Position numbers and translations under genes: made by a program. Below are positions 18,535 to 30,070 of a stretch of DNA of 64,000 bases, one piece after another. The stretch's first letter is position 1. Each line of letters begins with the position of its first letter. The stretch comes from Amoebidium appalachense (taxonomy: Eukaryota; Ichthyosporea), in assembly GCA_963693365.1 (NCBI GenBank), contig CAVNZM010000013.1:7874001-7938000 (forward strand), read 5' to 3'. Under the pieces are notes generated by a model. That model was not told where the DNA came from, ran no database searches, and was given only the letters and a program-made list of their open reading frames with translations.

Positions 18535-18639
18535 GTTGACTGTAGACAAGAATAGAATGCTCTCCAATGTAATTCTACGGCCACGAATGGTGGTGGTGGT
18601 GGTGGTAGTGGTGGTGTCTTTGTGTGTGGGGGGAGGGGG

Positions 18640-18677
<38 letters not shown>

Positions 18678-18765
18678 TGGGGGAGGAGGGGGGTAAAGGA
18701 TACGTATATGGGGAAGTATATCAGAATATTGTTCATGCATGCAGCCGGTCGGAAAGCTCGATGAT

Positions 18766-18811
<46 letters not shown>

Positions 18812-18958
18812 GGAGGTCGTACGTGTGACCTTCTGAGTATGGTATATATCACCACCGTCACGGAAACCCTCCCCCCCCCCCCCCCCCTCCCCTCTCCCCC
18901 TGCCCCCACCCCTCCCCTCGTCTTTGGCCCCACCACGTGCACCATCACACACACACGC

Positions 18959-19046
<88 letters not shown>

Positions 19047-19357
19047 GACGCTGTCATACACAACACGTGTCACCACCACCGGTACCACAATGGTTACCAC
19101 TGTCCCCTTCAGAAAAGCGCCTTTTGGCCTATGCCACAGTATTAGTTAATGTATTACGATGTCATAATTAATGCAAAGCCTAAAATTTGCGACGTTGTTG
19201 TTATAGCCGAGAACAAATGAAGCGTCCCGAGGGGGGGGGGGGGGGGGGGGGGACAAGCATATATCTTAAAGCGGTTTTTCCTTTTTCTCTTCTAATCTGT
19301 CCTTTTTTCCCGGGGTTGGGGGTTGGGGTTTGGGGGGGAAGTTGGGAGGCCCGGGAG

Positions 19358-19407
<50 letters not shown>

Positions 19408-19777
19408 CTGTTGCATGCATAAATGCAACTATAAGGAGTCCATGTGCCCACTTCCATGTTTCCCCCTCCCCCCACCTCTTTTTAAGTTTCAAGGGGTCTG
19501 GTGTACATGTGTGTGTTAACGTTGTGTGTGTGGTTGTGTGTGTGGGGGGGGGGGGGGGGGGGGAGGGGAGGGGGGGGGAGAGGGGGGTTAGGCAAGCAAG
19601 CAGGAGGGGAAGAAGAGAAATGATCATTAAAAAAAAACCGGCTTAGTGAAGAGAGTTTGGTTGTCAACAGCAGCGCCGAGGAGGACAACGGGGAAGGGTG
19701 GGGGCTGTACCGGTCGGGGTGGGAATGGGGAGGGTGTGTGTGACCGTATGTGTGTGTGCATGTGTGTGTGTTGAGGG

Positions 19778-19821
<44 letters not shown>

Positions 19822-20170
19822 TTGAGTGTGTGAAGAAATACACAGTCGCCAATTCGGAAAATGCCTTTGGCTATATTTGATCTTCATTCGATCCTTGAAA
19901 GAGTCCAAAACTCCAATCAAATAATACCATCAAGTTGTGTGGCACATCATATACATCACTTAAGTCGTGTACTATTCGTCAAGCCGGATTATCATCCTTC
20001 GCGCCATTATGCAAAGCACTACTACGGTACTTCTCTTGACTAAGCAATCACATTCAAGCAATTATTTACCCTAAAAATAACCCAACACCAAAAATCTGTA
20101 GCCAAGGCTCGTATGGAGTAAAACAACTTTCGATGTGAATGACATTTCACTAAGGTGCCCTCCCGCAAGC

Positions 20171-20201
<31 letters not shown>

Positions 20202-20388
20202 AAAAAAAAAAAAACTCAAAGAAAAAAAAAAAAAAAACTCAAAGAAAAATACATAAATAAATAAAAACTTTGGTAACCTTCCCCCCCCCCCCCCAAAAAA
20301 AAAAAAAAAAAAAAGGGAGGGAACGACATACACTCTCTCTCTAAATACATGCCTTCTGCCCACCTCCCACCTAGCCCTTGGAGACCAA
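17653..20388. other. Intergenic region rich in poly-G and CA runs
   Basis: 17653-18500 is mostly unique sequence. A stretch at about 18290-18440 is open on the minus strand after a CCCCCAG acceptor-like site and could be a 3' exon of the minus-strand OTU-like gene, which ends at a possible GTAGTT donor near 20394; this is weak. Poly-G runs lie at about 18501-18532, 18640-18676, 18767-18810, 19231-19252, 19361-19407 and 19781-19819. A (CA)n tract lies at about 18951-19044. At about 20170-20315 C runs are followed by A runs. Confidence 0.5.
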
Positions 20389-21681
20389 CTACGTGCTGAT
20401 AGGGGGCTGCAGGTGTGAGCTTGCACTGCCCAGCACCAGTCCCTGGGCCGTGTTGTTCATATGGGACACTGACCCCCTCTCACCCACCCTGCCGCCAGCC
20501 AGCAGTGACGAGGTAGACCTCTGCTGCTGCTTCATGCCCTGCCTGGGCACGAGGGAAAAGAACAGCCCCGTGGTGTCCTCCACCAGCAGGTTGAGGGCTG
20601 TGGCCGTGAACGTGGACGGCACAGAGGCCGTGCGCCTGTGCCCCCCGTGCCTGGTCTTGTTGAGCTCATGTTGGCTGGGCATTCGGGGTGCAGAGGGTGT
20701 GTCTGCAGGCCCAGGGGAGGTGGCCAGGGGGCTTGTGGCGCCACTGGGGTTGTTGGACTCACTGGCTATGTCGTCACAGTTGCTTGTGTGCACTGCAGGT
20801 GGGGGGGTGCTCGTCTGCCTGTCCATCTGCAGACTGCTGTTGAGCTGTAGCGCTGTGGGCGTCACACTGCGGTGGGCGGGTGTCATACGAGGCGCGTCCC
20901 CCGTGGGGGTGCTTGGCCGTGCAGGCGTGTCCCCGGCCTGGGCCTGGTACCTGTGCACGTGCACTGATACCTCATCTCCACTCTCTGACACAGCCACCAG
21001 AACCAACTCCATACCATACATGCTGGCCACGGCACCCAGCACAATAGCCCGTGCAGCATCCCCTGCTGAGTTGATGTTTGCGCCATAGCGCAGCTGGTCC
21101 ACGTAGTTGCTGTAGGAGAAAGTGACGGGGAAAGCAGGGCCGTACGTGTCTGTGTTCTTTGCCAGATAGTCGGCCACCTTGTAGCGCAGCGACTGGTGCA
21201 GGGTCTCGCTGCCATATAGCTGATGTGCCAGCGCACGGAAGAACGAGTTGTCGTCGGCCTTGACCCCCACTACCGCGAGGTTGAGCCCAGCTGCTGCAGC
21301 CTGCGCCCGGGCAGAGACTGCAGCCTGGGCAGCCTTTGAAAGGGAGGTGGTGGAGCCCCGCCGTGAGCCTGAGGCAAGAGAGGTCGAGCTGTCACTGCCC
21401 GTGCGCTTGTGCCCTTGTTGCCCTTCGGCTATGCTGCGCCGTGCGGAGGATTCCCCAACACTGCGCCTGGCCGAGGTTTGGGTGGGGTGGGGTGGGCTGA
21501 GTGCTGTGTTTGTGCTTGAAGACAAGATCTCTCTAACCTCGTTGTCTGCAGTAGTGGTTTCGGGGTGTGGTATTTGCGTGTTGCTGCTCGGTGGTGAATT
21601 TGTGTCTGTGGTTGTGGCTGTGTCTGCTTCGGATTTCTCGGACTCCTTAGTGCCCCGGAACAGTTTCTTAAAGAACCCCAT
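20389..21681 (-). CDS. OTU-like domain protein with a substituted catalytic Cys
   Basis: A 430-residue open frame starts at the ATG at 21681 (MGFFKKLF), preferred to the upstream Met because of the basic amphipathic start. Residues 15-130 are Ser/Thr-rich and disordered. About 135-250 resemble an OTU deubiquitinase fold: a VVGVKADDNSFFRALAHQLYG segment, then LRYKVADYL and a region matching the middle of the domain. The canonical D-G-N-C active-site motif reads D-D-N-S, so the nucleophile Cys is a Ser at residue 146 and deubiquitinase activity is doubtful. The C-terminal 170 residues are low-complexity. The C-terminal His motif of OTU proteins is not obvious, and a GTAGTT donor just before the stop raises the possibility of a further exon. 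It could be a ubiquitin-binding pseudoenzyme. Confidence 0.55.
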   Translation of the reverse strand: MGFFKKLFRGTKESEKSEADTATTTDTNSPPSSNTQIPHPETTTADNEVREILSSSTNTALSPPHPTQTSARRSVGESSARRSIAEGQQGHKRTGSDSSTSLASGSRRGSTTSLSKAAQAAVSARAQAAAAGLNLAVVGVKADDNSFFRALAHQLYGSETLHQSLRYKVADYLAKNTDTYGPAFPVTFSYSNYVDQLRYGANINSAGDAARAIVLGAVASMYGMELVLVAVSESGDEVSVHVHRYQAQAGDTPARPSTPTGDAPRMTPAHRSVTPTALQLNSSLQMDRQTSTPPPAVHTSNCDDIASESNNPSGATSPLATSPGPADTPSAPRMPSQHELNKTRHGGHRRTASVPSTFTATALNLLVEDTTGLFFSLVPRQGMKQQQRSTSSLLAGGRVGERGSVSHMNNTAQGLVLGSASSHLQPPIST

Positions 21682-24555
21682 GGTGTATGTATGTTCGAAT
21701 CCAGCTGGTATGGGAGAGTTTCGCTTTCTGGGTTCGTGCTGCTTGGACGTGGGATCTAGCGAACTGTATATACCAGTATCAAGAGTCACATAAGAAAACG
21801 CACTGCTACAACAGAGGTTGGAATTGGTCGCCGCAAACCGTGTATGATCATGAGAGCACTATTGGTACTCGTTCAAACTCTATGCCAGATCCAGTGTAGG
21901 TCAAGTTGGATCCCTTCTTACAAAAACGAAACTTCTTCGTAATAAGTAAGATCCTATCAAGCAAGAGGTGTATAATACGCTAGCAACGAAAATGGCTGCC
22001 TGAACTGGCTTCTAGGTGGCCGTTATAAAGCGCCCCAAGTTACTACTTTCCCTCCAAAAAACGGGGAGGGCATTTGATAAACGACACCTTCATTCACGTT
22101 ACTCATTAGCAAACGGTTATCTCAAGCGAATGACTCCCACGGCTCACTTTTATGTAGGGTGCATGTGAGAGGGGGTGCAAATAGGGTAAATGGGGCTTCA
22201 GCAGTCTCCATGGCTTTTGCATACAATATTTAATGATCATATTGATAAGGTATACTATTAGTAGGATAAGATATAATATTAGTAGGTAATAATGCTCTTT
22301 ATGCTCCATAATAAAGACTTTTGGGGGCTTTACATATTTGGAATTGTGAATCCGTGGGAGCGGACCGAGCGGTCTAGTCTAGTCAGCCCGGACTAGCCCG
22401 AAAAGCATTCGGGTTGGGGCTGACTAGCCCAGCTCGAAAACCAAACGGGTTGGGCTAGGGGTTTTCGGGCTGGGACCCCTGTGTAACCCCCCTCACCCAC
22501 TATATAGCAACCCCCCAGGAGACCAAAACCCCTCCTAAAACCCCTCTCCTTATATGTTGTTTGCGCAAACAGACCTGCCATATATGGTAGGTCAGCTGGC
22601 CCAACCCAACCATATCCAGCCCGAAACTTTTGCGGGTTGGGCTGACCCATCCCAGACCGGCCCAAAACCAGCCGCACCATCTCTGGGCTCAGGCTGATCA
22701 GCCCCACTCCAGGCGCCTGATTGGCACTGAACCGTGTGCGAATCATTATGAATCCTCCTAGACTCAGACTCCAATGTGAGATACCCCCGCAATGCGCATG
22801 CCATTTTCTTTTGACTCGGTTTTATTGATCCGTTGACGAAGGCAACGTGCAGCCACAGGCTACATAACCACCAATAACTGAAAAAGACAAAGCTACGAAA
22901 TAAAAATAAAGCGACAAGTGACAAAGGACACCAGGCTGCGGGCAAAACCTTAAGTGTACGTGTATGCGTGAAACTAGTTTGCTCCAACTAGTCATATGCA
23001 TCGATGTTGACCAGACCACACTCCGCAAGAAGCATCATTACTGGCATGCATCCCAACAGGCCCCCCTCAAAACCTACCGAGGCATGCGCACAGCAAGCAA
23101 GTCAGCCTCTAAAAGAGCAATGCAGACCAAATCTGAGCTAAAAAACAATCCCAAAGGGCCTGGCCCCTAGATAACCCGGAGAAACTGCATCTAGCTCTCT
23201 GATAAGGTGGCCTAGTTGTGGCAGGACACACAGAAAAACACAATTACAGAATGCATGCAAGCAAACCCGGTCATTGCCATACGACTGGAGGCTAAGGACT
23301 GGCAGTCACTTGGAAAGCTCCCCGACGACCAAGTAGCCGCCCCTCCACTCACGCAGCGCAGAAGTAGCTGAAGTTGCAGCAGCCCACCGCCAATAGATCG
23401 CATAGAAGCGTAGACAGCGTGTAGAAGTTATTATAGGTTGCAGTGGACCACCAGGCGTTGAAGAAACCACTTTTCAAGCGAGAAACTCCGCGAAAGGGAG
23501 ATGCCCCCACACTCTCACAGCAATAGGAATACACCAGGCAACACCACACACAAGCTGCAGTCACGTTCCCCTGAGTGGGACTCCCTCCCACCACAAAAAG
23601 AAGAAACGAAAGCCTTTATATACCTGCCATGGTGAAGAACTGGGAAAAAAAATTGATGTGACAGCTAATAGATCGAAGTGAAAGTGAAGTCCTTGAAGCG
23701 TCCTTAGCAAGTTCAACGCATCGCAAATAATTTTGGAAAAAATGAACGTATATATATTTTCTATATAAATATTATGTAAATAAGAGAAAGCCAAAGAAAA
23801 AAAACTTAAGCAAGACTTATCAGGTTGGTACTTGAAATCTTGGCCATTCCTAGTAGATGCAAAGAAATATTCTCACGGCAAGCCCCCCTTTGTAATCAGT
23901 CTGCGGCGCCCTGCGCAGACTGCGCTTAGCTAATCATAAACCAATCAGAGGGGAGTCGATTTCCAGCCAATAACAAGTTGAATATATCATGCACTTAAAC
24001 CTTATTTGGATAGCGCAGATTCGGTTGTACAACCGTTTGCTTCATTCTGATTGGTTGTCACACCACGGGGTTTCCCGATTGTTCTTCGAATGACATTTGC
24101 TATCACTATCAGACAGTTCTCCAATATCAGAACAGAAAACGGTCTCTACCCAGATGGCCAGATGGCCAGGTCAAATTCAGTGTGTGGAAAAAGGTGGATA
24201 AAACGGGATAAAACGGTGAGCAAAATGATCTGGCCATCTGGCCATGTGGCCATGGAATCTCTATATCTAAAAATAGCTGCCACTGCGCCGGGGCCTGGTT
24301 CCGGGAGGCAGGGGAGCAGGGGAGGCACACTGGCCCTGCGCCGGGGAGCAGGGGAGGCAGGGGAGGCACGTGAGCACTCACTGGGGCCTGGTTCCGGGAG
24401 GCAGGGGAGCAGGGGGGCACCCAGTGTGTGGTGGCAGGGGAGCAGGGGGGCAGGGGGGACTGGGGGGCAGGGGGGACTGGGGGGCTGGGGGGACTGGCAT
24501 GCCACTCACGGGGAGGATAGTGTATGTGGCACGTGTGGGTGTGTGGGTGGTTTTT
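21682..24555. other. Intergenic region, AT-rich, with two GC-rich repeat patches
   Basis: No gene is supported. At about 22375-22720 the phrases GGGTTGGGCT and AGCCC(A/G)AC recur in both orientations. At 23930-24060 there are CCAAT and ATTGG boxes (GACC/AACCAATCAG and CTGATTGGTT). At about 24145-24260 the words TGGCCAGATGGCCA and TGGCCATCTGGCCA form imperfect palindromes. At 24290-24500 a G-rich unit with GGCAGGGGAGCAGGGG is repeated many times. The short open frames here look random. Confidence 0.5.
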
Positions 24556-25134
24556 TTATTTGGGCTTGTGCTTATGGCAATGGGTCGTAGATTTCACCCT
24601 GTTTTTGCAGGGATTGCCAGCCTTGGTTTTGCCCTGGCAGTACCCATTTTCCCTGCCCACACCCACCGCTGCAGCTGCAACCGGTGGCTGTGGTGCACTC
24701 ATGGGTGGATCCGGAGTGGACACAGTCAGCGCGGGTACCCCGGTGCGCTCGGTGCGAGGGCGCTGCATTTCTGCGACTGTAAAGGCGGCCAGGAGGTCGT
24801 CCAGCAGGAGGTTTGCATGAGCATAGTCCCCGGCCTTGTGGGGGTGGAGGATGTTGATGGTGTTGTCGCTGTAGAGGAGGACACCGGTGGCAGGGGCAAA
24901 GCATACCCAGGGCTTGAAGCCGTCCTTGTGGTGTGGGCATGTTTTCTTTTTGTTTTTGCACTGGGCTTTTTTTGAGGGTGCAAATGCAGGGCATCGTTCG
25001 GGGTCAACCGAATCGGGGCGCAAAAGTGCGTCTCCCATTTCTAGTGTTTTGTTTTGGTGTGCACTGTTCTTGGATTGGGGTGAAGTGAGACAAAAAGTAA
25101 AAGCGAGTACTTTTTGTTGACTGGTTGATGGCAT
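24556..25134 (-). CDS. Small Cys/His protein with a C-terminal zinc-knuckle-like motif
   Basis: The protein reads from ATG 25134 (MPSTSQQ) or 25038 (MGDALL), giving about 192 or 160 residues. The latter start fits the conserved-looking body better. An early motif CPAF-x6-CKNKKKTCPHH and a C-terminal motif YCQGKTKAGNPCKN-x8-HCHKHK both have the C-x-G-x-T-x2-G-x2-C pattern seen in small zinc-binding cassettes of phages, giant viruses and protists (DUF5763-like). A hydrophobic middle lies between. It is intronless and divergent from the membrane protein at 25343. Function is unknown; nucleic-acid or protein binding is a guess. Confidence 0.5.
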   Translation of the reverse strand: MPSTSQQKVLAFTFCLTSPQSKNSAHQNKTLEMGDALLRPDSVDPERCPAFAPSKKAQCKNKKKTCPHHKDGFKPWVCFAPATGVLLYSDNTINILHPHKAGDYAHANLLLDDLLAAFTVAEMQRPRTERTGVPALTVSTPDPPMSAPQPPVAAAAVGVGRENGYCQGKTKAGNPCKNRVKSTTHCHKHKPK

Positions 25135-25342
25135 ATCAATCAATCTCTTGGTGCCAAACCACTGACCAATCACATGGGTGTATTCACGAATTCCAATCCA
25201 AATTCGGCATCTGGAGAGAGGGGTACTGGTAAAACACAAGAGCAACACGACATCAAGAGTTTGTACCACAGGCAAGATCTCAGAGAGGTCACTTTTGGGG
25301 TGTAACACGTCGGATACTGAAAGTTTTGTGAGGTACACGTAC

Positions 25343-25615
25343 ATGTTCGACAGCACGGTCACCACAGGCATTCTTTATGTGATATCTATATGCAGTGTCG
25401 TTGCAAATATACACTGGTACAATTTAATGAAGTCCGAACCGAATGCTAGAGAGAAAGTGAACAAAATGTATCTGGTGTACGTCAGCGCTGCTATTGTCCT
25501 CACATGTTTATTGGTTACACCATTGATGTATGCAGTCATATACTATTTCAATAAGAAGACGGGTGCTGCGGAGTACGACACCGCTCTGAGACAAACAAGT
25601 CACTCGGACTTTTAA
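25343..25615 (+). CDS. Small membrane protein with two predicted helices
   Basis: ATG 25343 opens a 90-residue protein with two hydrophobic segments: about residues 6-22 (ILYVISICSVVANIHWY) and about 44-66 (YLVYVSAAIVLTC and on). A basic KSEPNAREKVNK loop separates them and a polar tail ends in HSDF. An upstream in-frame Met at 25178 would add a non-hydrophobic extension and is less likely. It is divergent from the 24556 gene. The tail around KKTGAAEYDTA resembles the 17-residue repeat encoded just downstream. Not recognised as any known family. Confidence 0.5.
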   Translation: MFDSTVTTGILYVISICSVVANIHWYNLMKSEPNAREKVNKMYLVYVSAAIVLTCLLVTPLMYAVIYYFNKKTGAAEYDTALRQTSHSDF

Positions 25616-25633
25616 TCCGATTGACGTGTCACC

Positions 25634-25860
25634 GCGCCAGCGCTGCATACAAAAAGACCCGAAGTGGAGTATACGACAAACCCAGCGCCAGCGCTGCATA
25701 CAAAAAGACCCGAAGTGGAGTATACGACAAACCCAGCGCCAGCGCTGCATACAAAAAGACCCGAAGTGGAGTATACGACAAACCCAGCGCCAGCGCTGCA
25801 TACAAAAAGACCCGAAGTGGAGTATACGACAAACCCAGCGCCAGCGCTTCATACCCAAAG
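25634..25860 (+). repeat. 51-bp tandem repeat, four copies plus a partial
   Basis: The unit beginning GCGCTGCATACAAAAAGACC starts at 25640, 25691, 25742 and 25793, with a divergent partial at 25844. The period is 51 bases, 17 codons, and all copies are nearly identical. All frames stay open, so translation cannot be claimed from openness alone. One frame gives AYKKTRSGVYDKPSASA units. Confidence 0.9.
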
Positions 25861-25929
25861 TGGATACAATAAAAAGACAGTTGCTGTGTGTGCAAAGCTG
25901 TGTGTGCAAAAAGAGGGGAAATAAATACT

Positions 25930-26368
25930 TTAAACGTGCATGCAATATACATCGATAGACTTATGAAAGCACACAAACTGTGTGCCACACGGGCATGCAT
26001 GCATGGGGAGGGAGTGTGGGGTGGGGGGGGGGGGGGGGGGGAGGGGGGGGGGGGGGGGGGGGGGAGACTTTGAACGTGCATGCAATAGACTTATGAAAGC
26101 ACACAAACTGTGTGCCACACGGGCATGCATGCATGGGGAGGGAGTGTGGGGTGGGGGGGGGGGGGGGGGGGGGGGGGGGGGAGACTTTGAACGTGCATGC
26201 AATAGACTTATGAAAGCACACAAACTGTGTGCCACACGGGCATGCATGCATCGATAGACTTATGAAAGCACACAAACTGTGTGCCACACGGGCATGCATG
26301 CATCGATAGACTTATGAAAGCACACAAACTGTGTGCCACACGGGCATGCATGCATGGGGAGGGAGTGT

Positions 26369-26401
<33 letters not shown>

Positions 26402-26483
26402 GACTTTGAACGTGCATGCAATAGACTTATGAAAGCACACAAACTGTGTGCCACACGGGCATGCATGCATGGGGAGGGAGTGT

Positions 26484-26530
<47 letters not shown>

Positions 26531-26837
26531 GACTTTGAATGTGCATGCAATAGACTTATGAAAGCACACAAACTGTGTGCCACACGGGCATGCATGCACG
26601 GGGAGGGAGTGTGGGGAGGGGGGGGGGGGGAGACTTTGAACGTGCATGCAATAGACTTATGAAAGCACACAAACTGTGTGCCACACGGGCATGCATGCAT
26701 GGGGAGGGAGTGTGGGGTGGGGGGGGGGGGGGGGGGGGGGAGACTTTGAACGTGCATGCAATAGACTTATGAAAGCACACAAACTGTGTGCCACACGGGC
26801 ATGCATGCATGGGGAGGGGAGTGTGGGGTGGGGGGGG

Positions 26838-26869
<32 letters not shown>

Positions 26870-27053
26870 AGACTTTGAATGTGCATGCAATAGACTTATG
26901 AAAGCACACAAACTGTGTGCCACACGGGCATGCATGCACGGGGAGGGAGTGTGGGGAGGGGGGGGGGGAGACTTTGAACGTGCATGCAATAGACTTATGA
27001 AAGCACACAAACTGTGTGCCACACGGGCATGCATGCACGGGGAGGGAGTGTGG

Positions 27054-27091
<38 letters not shown>

Positions 27092-27118
27092 GACTTTGAA
27101 CGTGCATGCAAGTGTGTA
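25930..27118 (+). repeat. Tandem array of about eleven units with variable poly-G tracts
   Basis: The conserved core holds ATAGACTTATGAAAGCACAC, CTGTGTGCCACACGGG and CATGCATGCA, and is usually followed by GGGGAGGGAGTGTGGGG, a poly-G tract of variable length and AGACTTTGAACGTGCATGC. Copies begin near 25950, 26080, 26200, 26250, 26303, 26421, 26548, 26648, 26760, 26888 and 26987. Two copies near 26250 and 26303 lack the G tract. The Gly-rich and Pro-rich open frames across it are repeat artefacts. Confidence 0.9.
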
Positions 27119-27455
27119 CCAAAAGGGACCTGGACTTCTTTGTATACAATCGATATTTAATCGGTTGAAAACAGCAAAACAAGACTTGTACATATATAAT
27201 AACCACAAGATACTAAACCATCCAGAAGACTTGTACATATATAATAACCACAAGATACTAAACCATCCAGAACCAGAAAAAAAAAGATGCCTACATGCTA
27301 TGATCCATAAGATGCTCGTTAACATAAATACAGAAACCGTAAGGTGCTACCAGTATCAACAGTCATATATTAAAATACATCAGCCAGCCCCTGTGGCCAT
27401 ACCCAGCCCCTGACACATACAACAAAATCAAAACACACCCCTCACCACTCCCAAC

Positions 27456-28678
27456 CTAATCTTCATCGTTTTCATCACTGTCCCCGTGAATAACCTGTAT
27501 ATCTGAAACTTGCTTTGCTCGTGTCCTGCCACTGCGGGCAGGGGCTGGTTTCTGACTCTGTTTTGGTTTCTTTGCTCGACCACTTTCTTTCCCTTTCTTC
27601 CCCTCGACCTTCTCGCCCAAAGCCATCATGTCCTCCAATTCCTCATCTATTGCCGTCTCAAATGACGTCTCTTCCTGGCGGTGCCGTTTGTACACACCAA
27701 AAGAATTATCTGACACCCCTCTCTTTGAACCCTGGGAATATGCAGAGGGGTTCGACATCATGGAGGCCCCAAAAGTGTGGGATTGGGTGCTGGTAACGGT
27801 GGTGAGGGACGGACTGAAGGGGGGTACGGGCATGGAAAAACCGGGTGGGGGGAGGGGGAGAATGGGCAGGGGGAGGTTGAGGGGGGTTTTGGGCTGAGTG
27901 GTACCGGGCGGGGGGAGGGTGGGGGCGAGACCGTGTTGGACGGTAATGTCGGGGAGGGGCTGGGGGTCATTCCAATCACGAAGTTTCTGTGTGCTCTCGT
28001 CGATTGTTCTACGGTATGATTCCCTCATGGTCGCAATGTGTGACTGAAGCTTGGTAATCTCGGCCCGGTATCTTTCCCCTTCAGCCTGATGCTCCAGGAT
28101 ATCGGCCACCTTTCCAACAAGCTGCCCTTCGAGGTCCCGATTCTTTGCCGATAACACCTGTTCCTTTGCATCTGCAAGGTGTTTTTGTTTGGCCGCCGCC
28201 GATTTTAGCTCGGCAATTTCCCCCTTAAGGATTTGGATGTCGTGATCCTTCGTTTGTAATTCTTTCTCTGCGGCTTCCAGCTTCTCCTGCAATTCGGTGG
28301 TTGGGGTGGTGACAGCGGGTGCAGTGGCCGCAGTACCGACCTTTGCCAATGCAGAGGCAATGGCACTGTCTGCTTTCGACTGCAACACAGTCTCCAAGTA
28401 CTCTTCGATCATTTTTGGATCGACGGGAGCAGTGTCGCCGGAGTGTGGGGGGGGGGTTGGATGGGGGGGGGGACTTCCCCGCCGAAGTGTGGGGGGGTTG
28501 GATGGGGGGGGGGACTTCCCCGCCGAAGTGTGGGGGGGTTGGATGGGGAGAGGACTTCGCCGCCGGAGTGTGGGGGGGAGTTGGATGCGGGGGGGGCTTG
28601 CGTTGTGACGGGGTCGGCGGACTTGCTGATGTTGGTTTCATATGACCCCGACCCGGGAGCTTGCTGGGAATAATCCAT
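27456..28678 (-). CDS. Coiled-coil protein with Pro-rich segments and acidic tail
   Basis: The main open frame runs from ATG 28412 to 27456 (318 residues). Residues about 40-150 form a heptad-rich coiled coil (LQEKLEAAEKELQTKDHDIQ and following). About 155-215 are Pro-rich, about 260-300 are basic, and the end is acidic (DSDENDED). A better start may be ATG 28678 (MDYSQQAPG), whose frame enters from upstream and is offset within the G-rich 44-bp repeats at 28440-28600; an indel in one of those G runs would join the two. Architecture suggests a scaffolding or virion-tegument-like protein, but no family is recognised. It is intronless and on the same strand as the similar coiled-coil gene at 63190. 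Confidence 0.5.
28438..28605 (-). repeat. 44-bp tandem repeats, about four copies, within a coding region
   Basis: Units with GTGTGGGGGGGTTGGATGGG and CTTC(C/G)CCGCCG recur with a period of about 44 bases. They encode Pro/Ser-rich repeats on the minus strand. The unit is not a multiple of three and the G runs vary, so the reading frame is uncertain here. Confidence 0.75.
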
Positions 28679-28733
28679 CGTGACAGTTTTCACAAAAAAA
28701 AGGATAAACAAAGGGAAAAAAAGAAAGGAAGTC

Positions 28734-29000
28734 TTACGTTTCTCTGCGCAAACACAGTCGTGTGCAAACCCAGTCGTGAACAAGGGAAAAAGGAAAAAAA
28801 AAACAAGGGAAAAAGGAAAAAAAAAAGAAAGTGCTACGAATACGATTCTCTGTTGTGAACAAAGGAAAAAGTAAAAAAAAGAGTGTTACGTTTCTCTGCG
28901 CAAACACAGTCCTGTGCAAACCCAGTCGTGAACAAGAGAAAAAGAAAAAAAAAAAGAGTGTTACGTTTCTCTAGGCAAACACCGTCGTGTGCAAACACAG
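28734..29000. repeat. A-rich imperfect direct repeats upstream of the coiled-coil gene
   Basis: Three copies of a unit containing GCAAACACAGTCGTGTGCAA, CCCAGTCGTGAACAA and a purine A-run lie near 28748, 28898 and 28971. They sit in the presumed promoter side of the minus-strand gene. Similar words (TGCGCAAACACA, GTGAACAAAAAA) occur upstream of the other coiled-coil gene at 63600-63960. Confidence 0.6.
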
Positions 29001-29863
29001 CCATGAACAAAAGAATCAGAAAAGTAGAAAATGACAGCGCTGTGAACTGATATAAAAAAACCGCCATCAATAATTTATGTGAAGCCATTGCGCAAAATAC
29101 GATCTTATGTTACGAGAATCAAGCATAAGAAAAACAGAACCTTTTGGCGCTGTTAGCGAATATATCTCTAATCGTGTTTGGTTCACAGGTAAACTGTATA
29201 AAAAAGGTGAATATACGAAATAAAAATATAATATACAGGACAAAACGAGCGCTAGTTTAAAACATCGAAGGATATACGCTTTCACAACATCTTATTCGCG
29301 GACCTTTTTACGTGCAAGCGTTTTGATTGGTGCATAGGGGTTGGTTCTTGCCCCACGTGATTCGCGGCGCTGATGCTCAGGGTATTCTGATTGACCGAAA
29401 TCGAAGCATCGGATTCAAATTGGGCAAATACAAAACGCTTTCCAACCAAAATCCCAAGCGCATGGTTGTTTATTTATAGAACCTTATATGTCATAAAACA
29501 TACAACCCTCTTTTAGGATTTCCCTTATTCCTTGCTCAGTCAAAACGCTCCAGGGTCGGTGCTGCTATCAGTCACTAAGTAATTTCATTGGCCAGTCATC
29601 AGGTAAATGCGCCAGCCAACAAAACCAATCGGTGATTGGTGAATAATGGTTGGGTCAACGTGATCGGGCACTGGTACTCTAGGCAAGCGCTTATCGGCAT
29701 TGGTACAATCTAGTTGGTCAATACACCGTGACTCAAGGCTGCAACGCTTTTCGAAGACCAGATTCACAGGACCCTTTCCAAACAAAATTCCAAGCAAATG
29801 TCTGTGTCCGCGTAAAGTATAAATAAACATAAATAAATTATGCTTTTTTGTACATGTTGTACA

Positions 29864-30070
29864 TGTTTCAAACATAACCAAGCGCGCCACACCAATTCGT
29901 GTCACTTTCGCCCAGCGCTGCTGTTGTGCATGTTTCAAACGTAATCAGGCGCACCACATCAGTTCGTGTCACTTTCGCCCAGCGCTGCTGTTGTGCATGT
30001 TTCAAACGTAATCAGGCGCACCACATCAGTTCGTGTCACTTTTGCCCAGCGCTGCTGTTGTACATGTTTC
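29864..30070 (+). repeat. 67-bp tandem repeat, three copies
   Basis: TGTTTCAAACGTAATCAGGC-type units start at 29864, 29931 and 29998, with a partial at 30065. Each contains TTCGTGTCACTT and GCCCAGCGCTGCTGTTG. Copies 2 and 3 differ by about one base. Confidence 0.9.

Noticed and set aside
25634-27118. CRISPR array
   Set aside because: Units are contiguous repeats or have poly-G between them; there are no unique spacers and the context is eukaryotic.
25961-27325. Pro-rich minus-strand and Gly-rich plus-strand ORFs
   Set aside because: They follow poly-G array units and change with tract length.
29585-29938. 117-codon minus-strand ORF
   Set aside because: It runs through AT-rich intergenic DNA and 67-bp repeats, with no domain and no promoter support.
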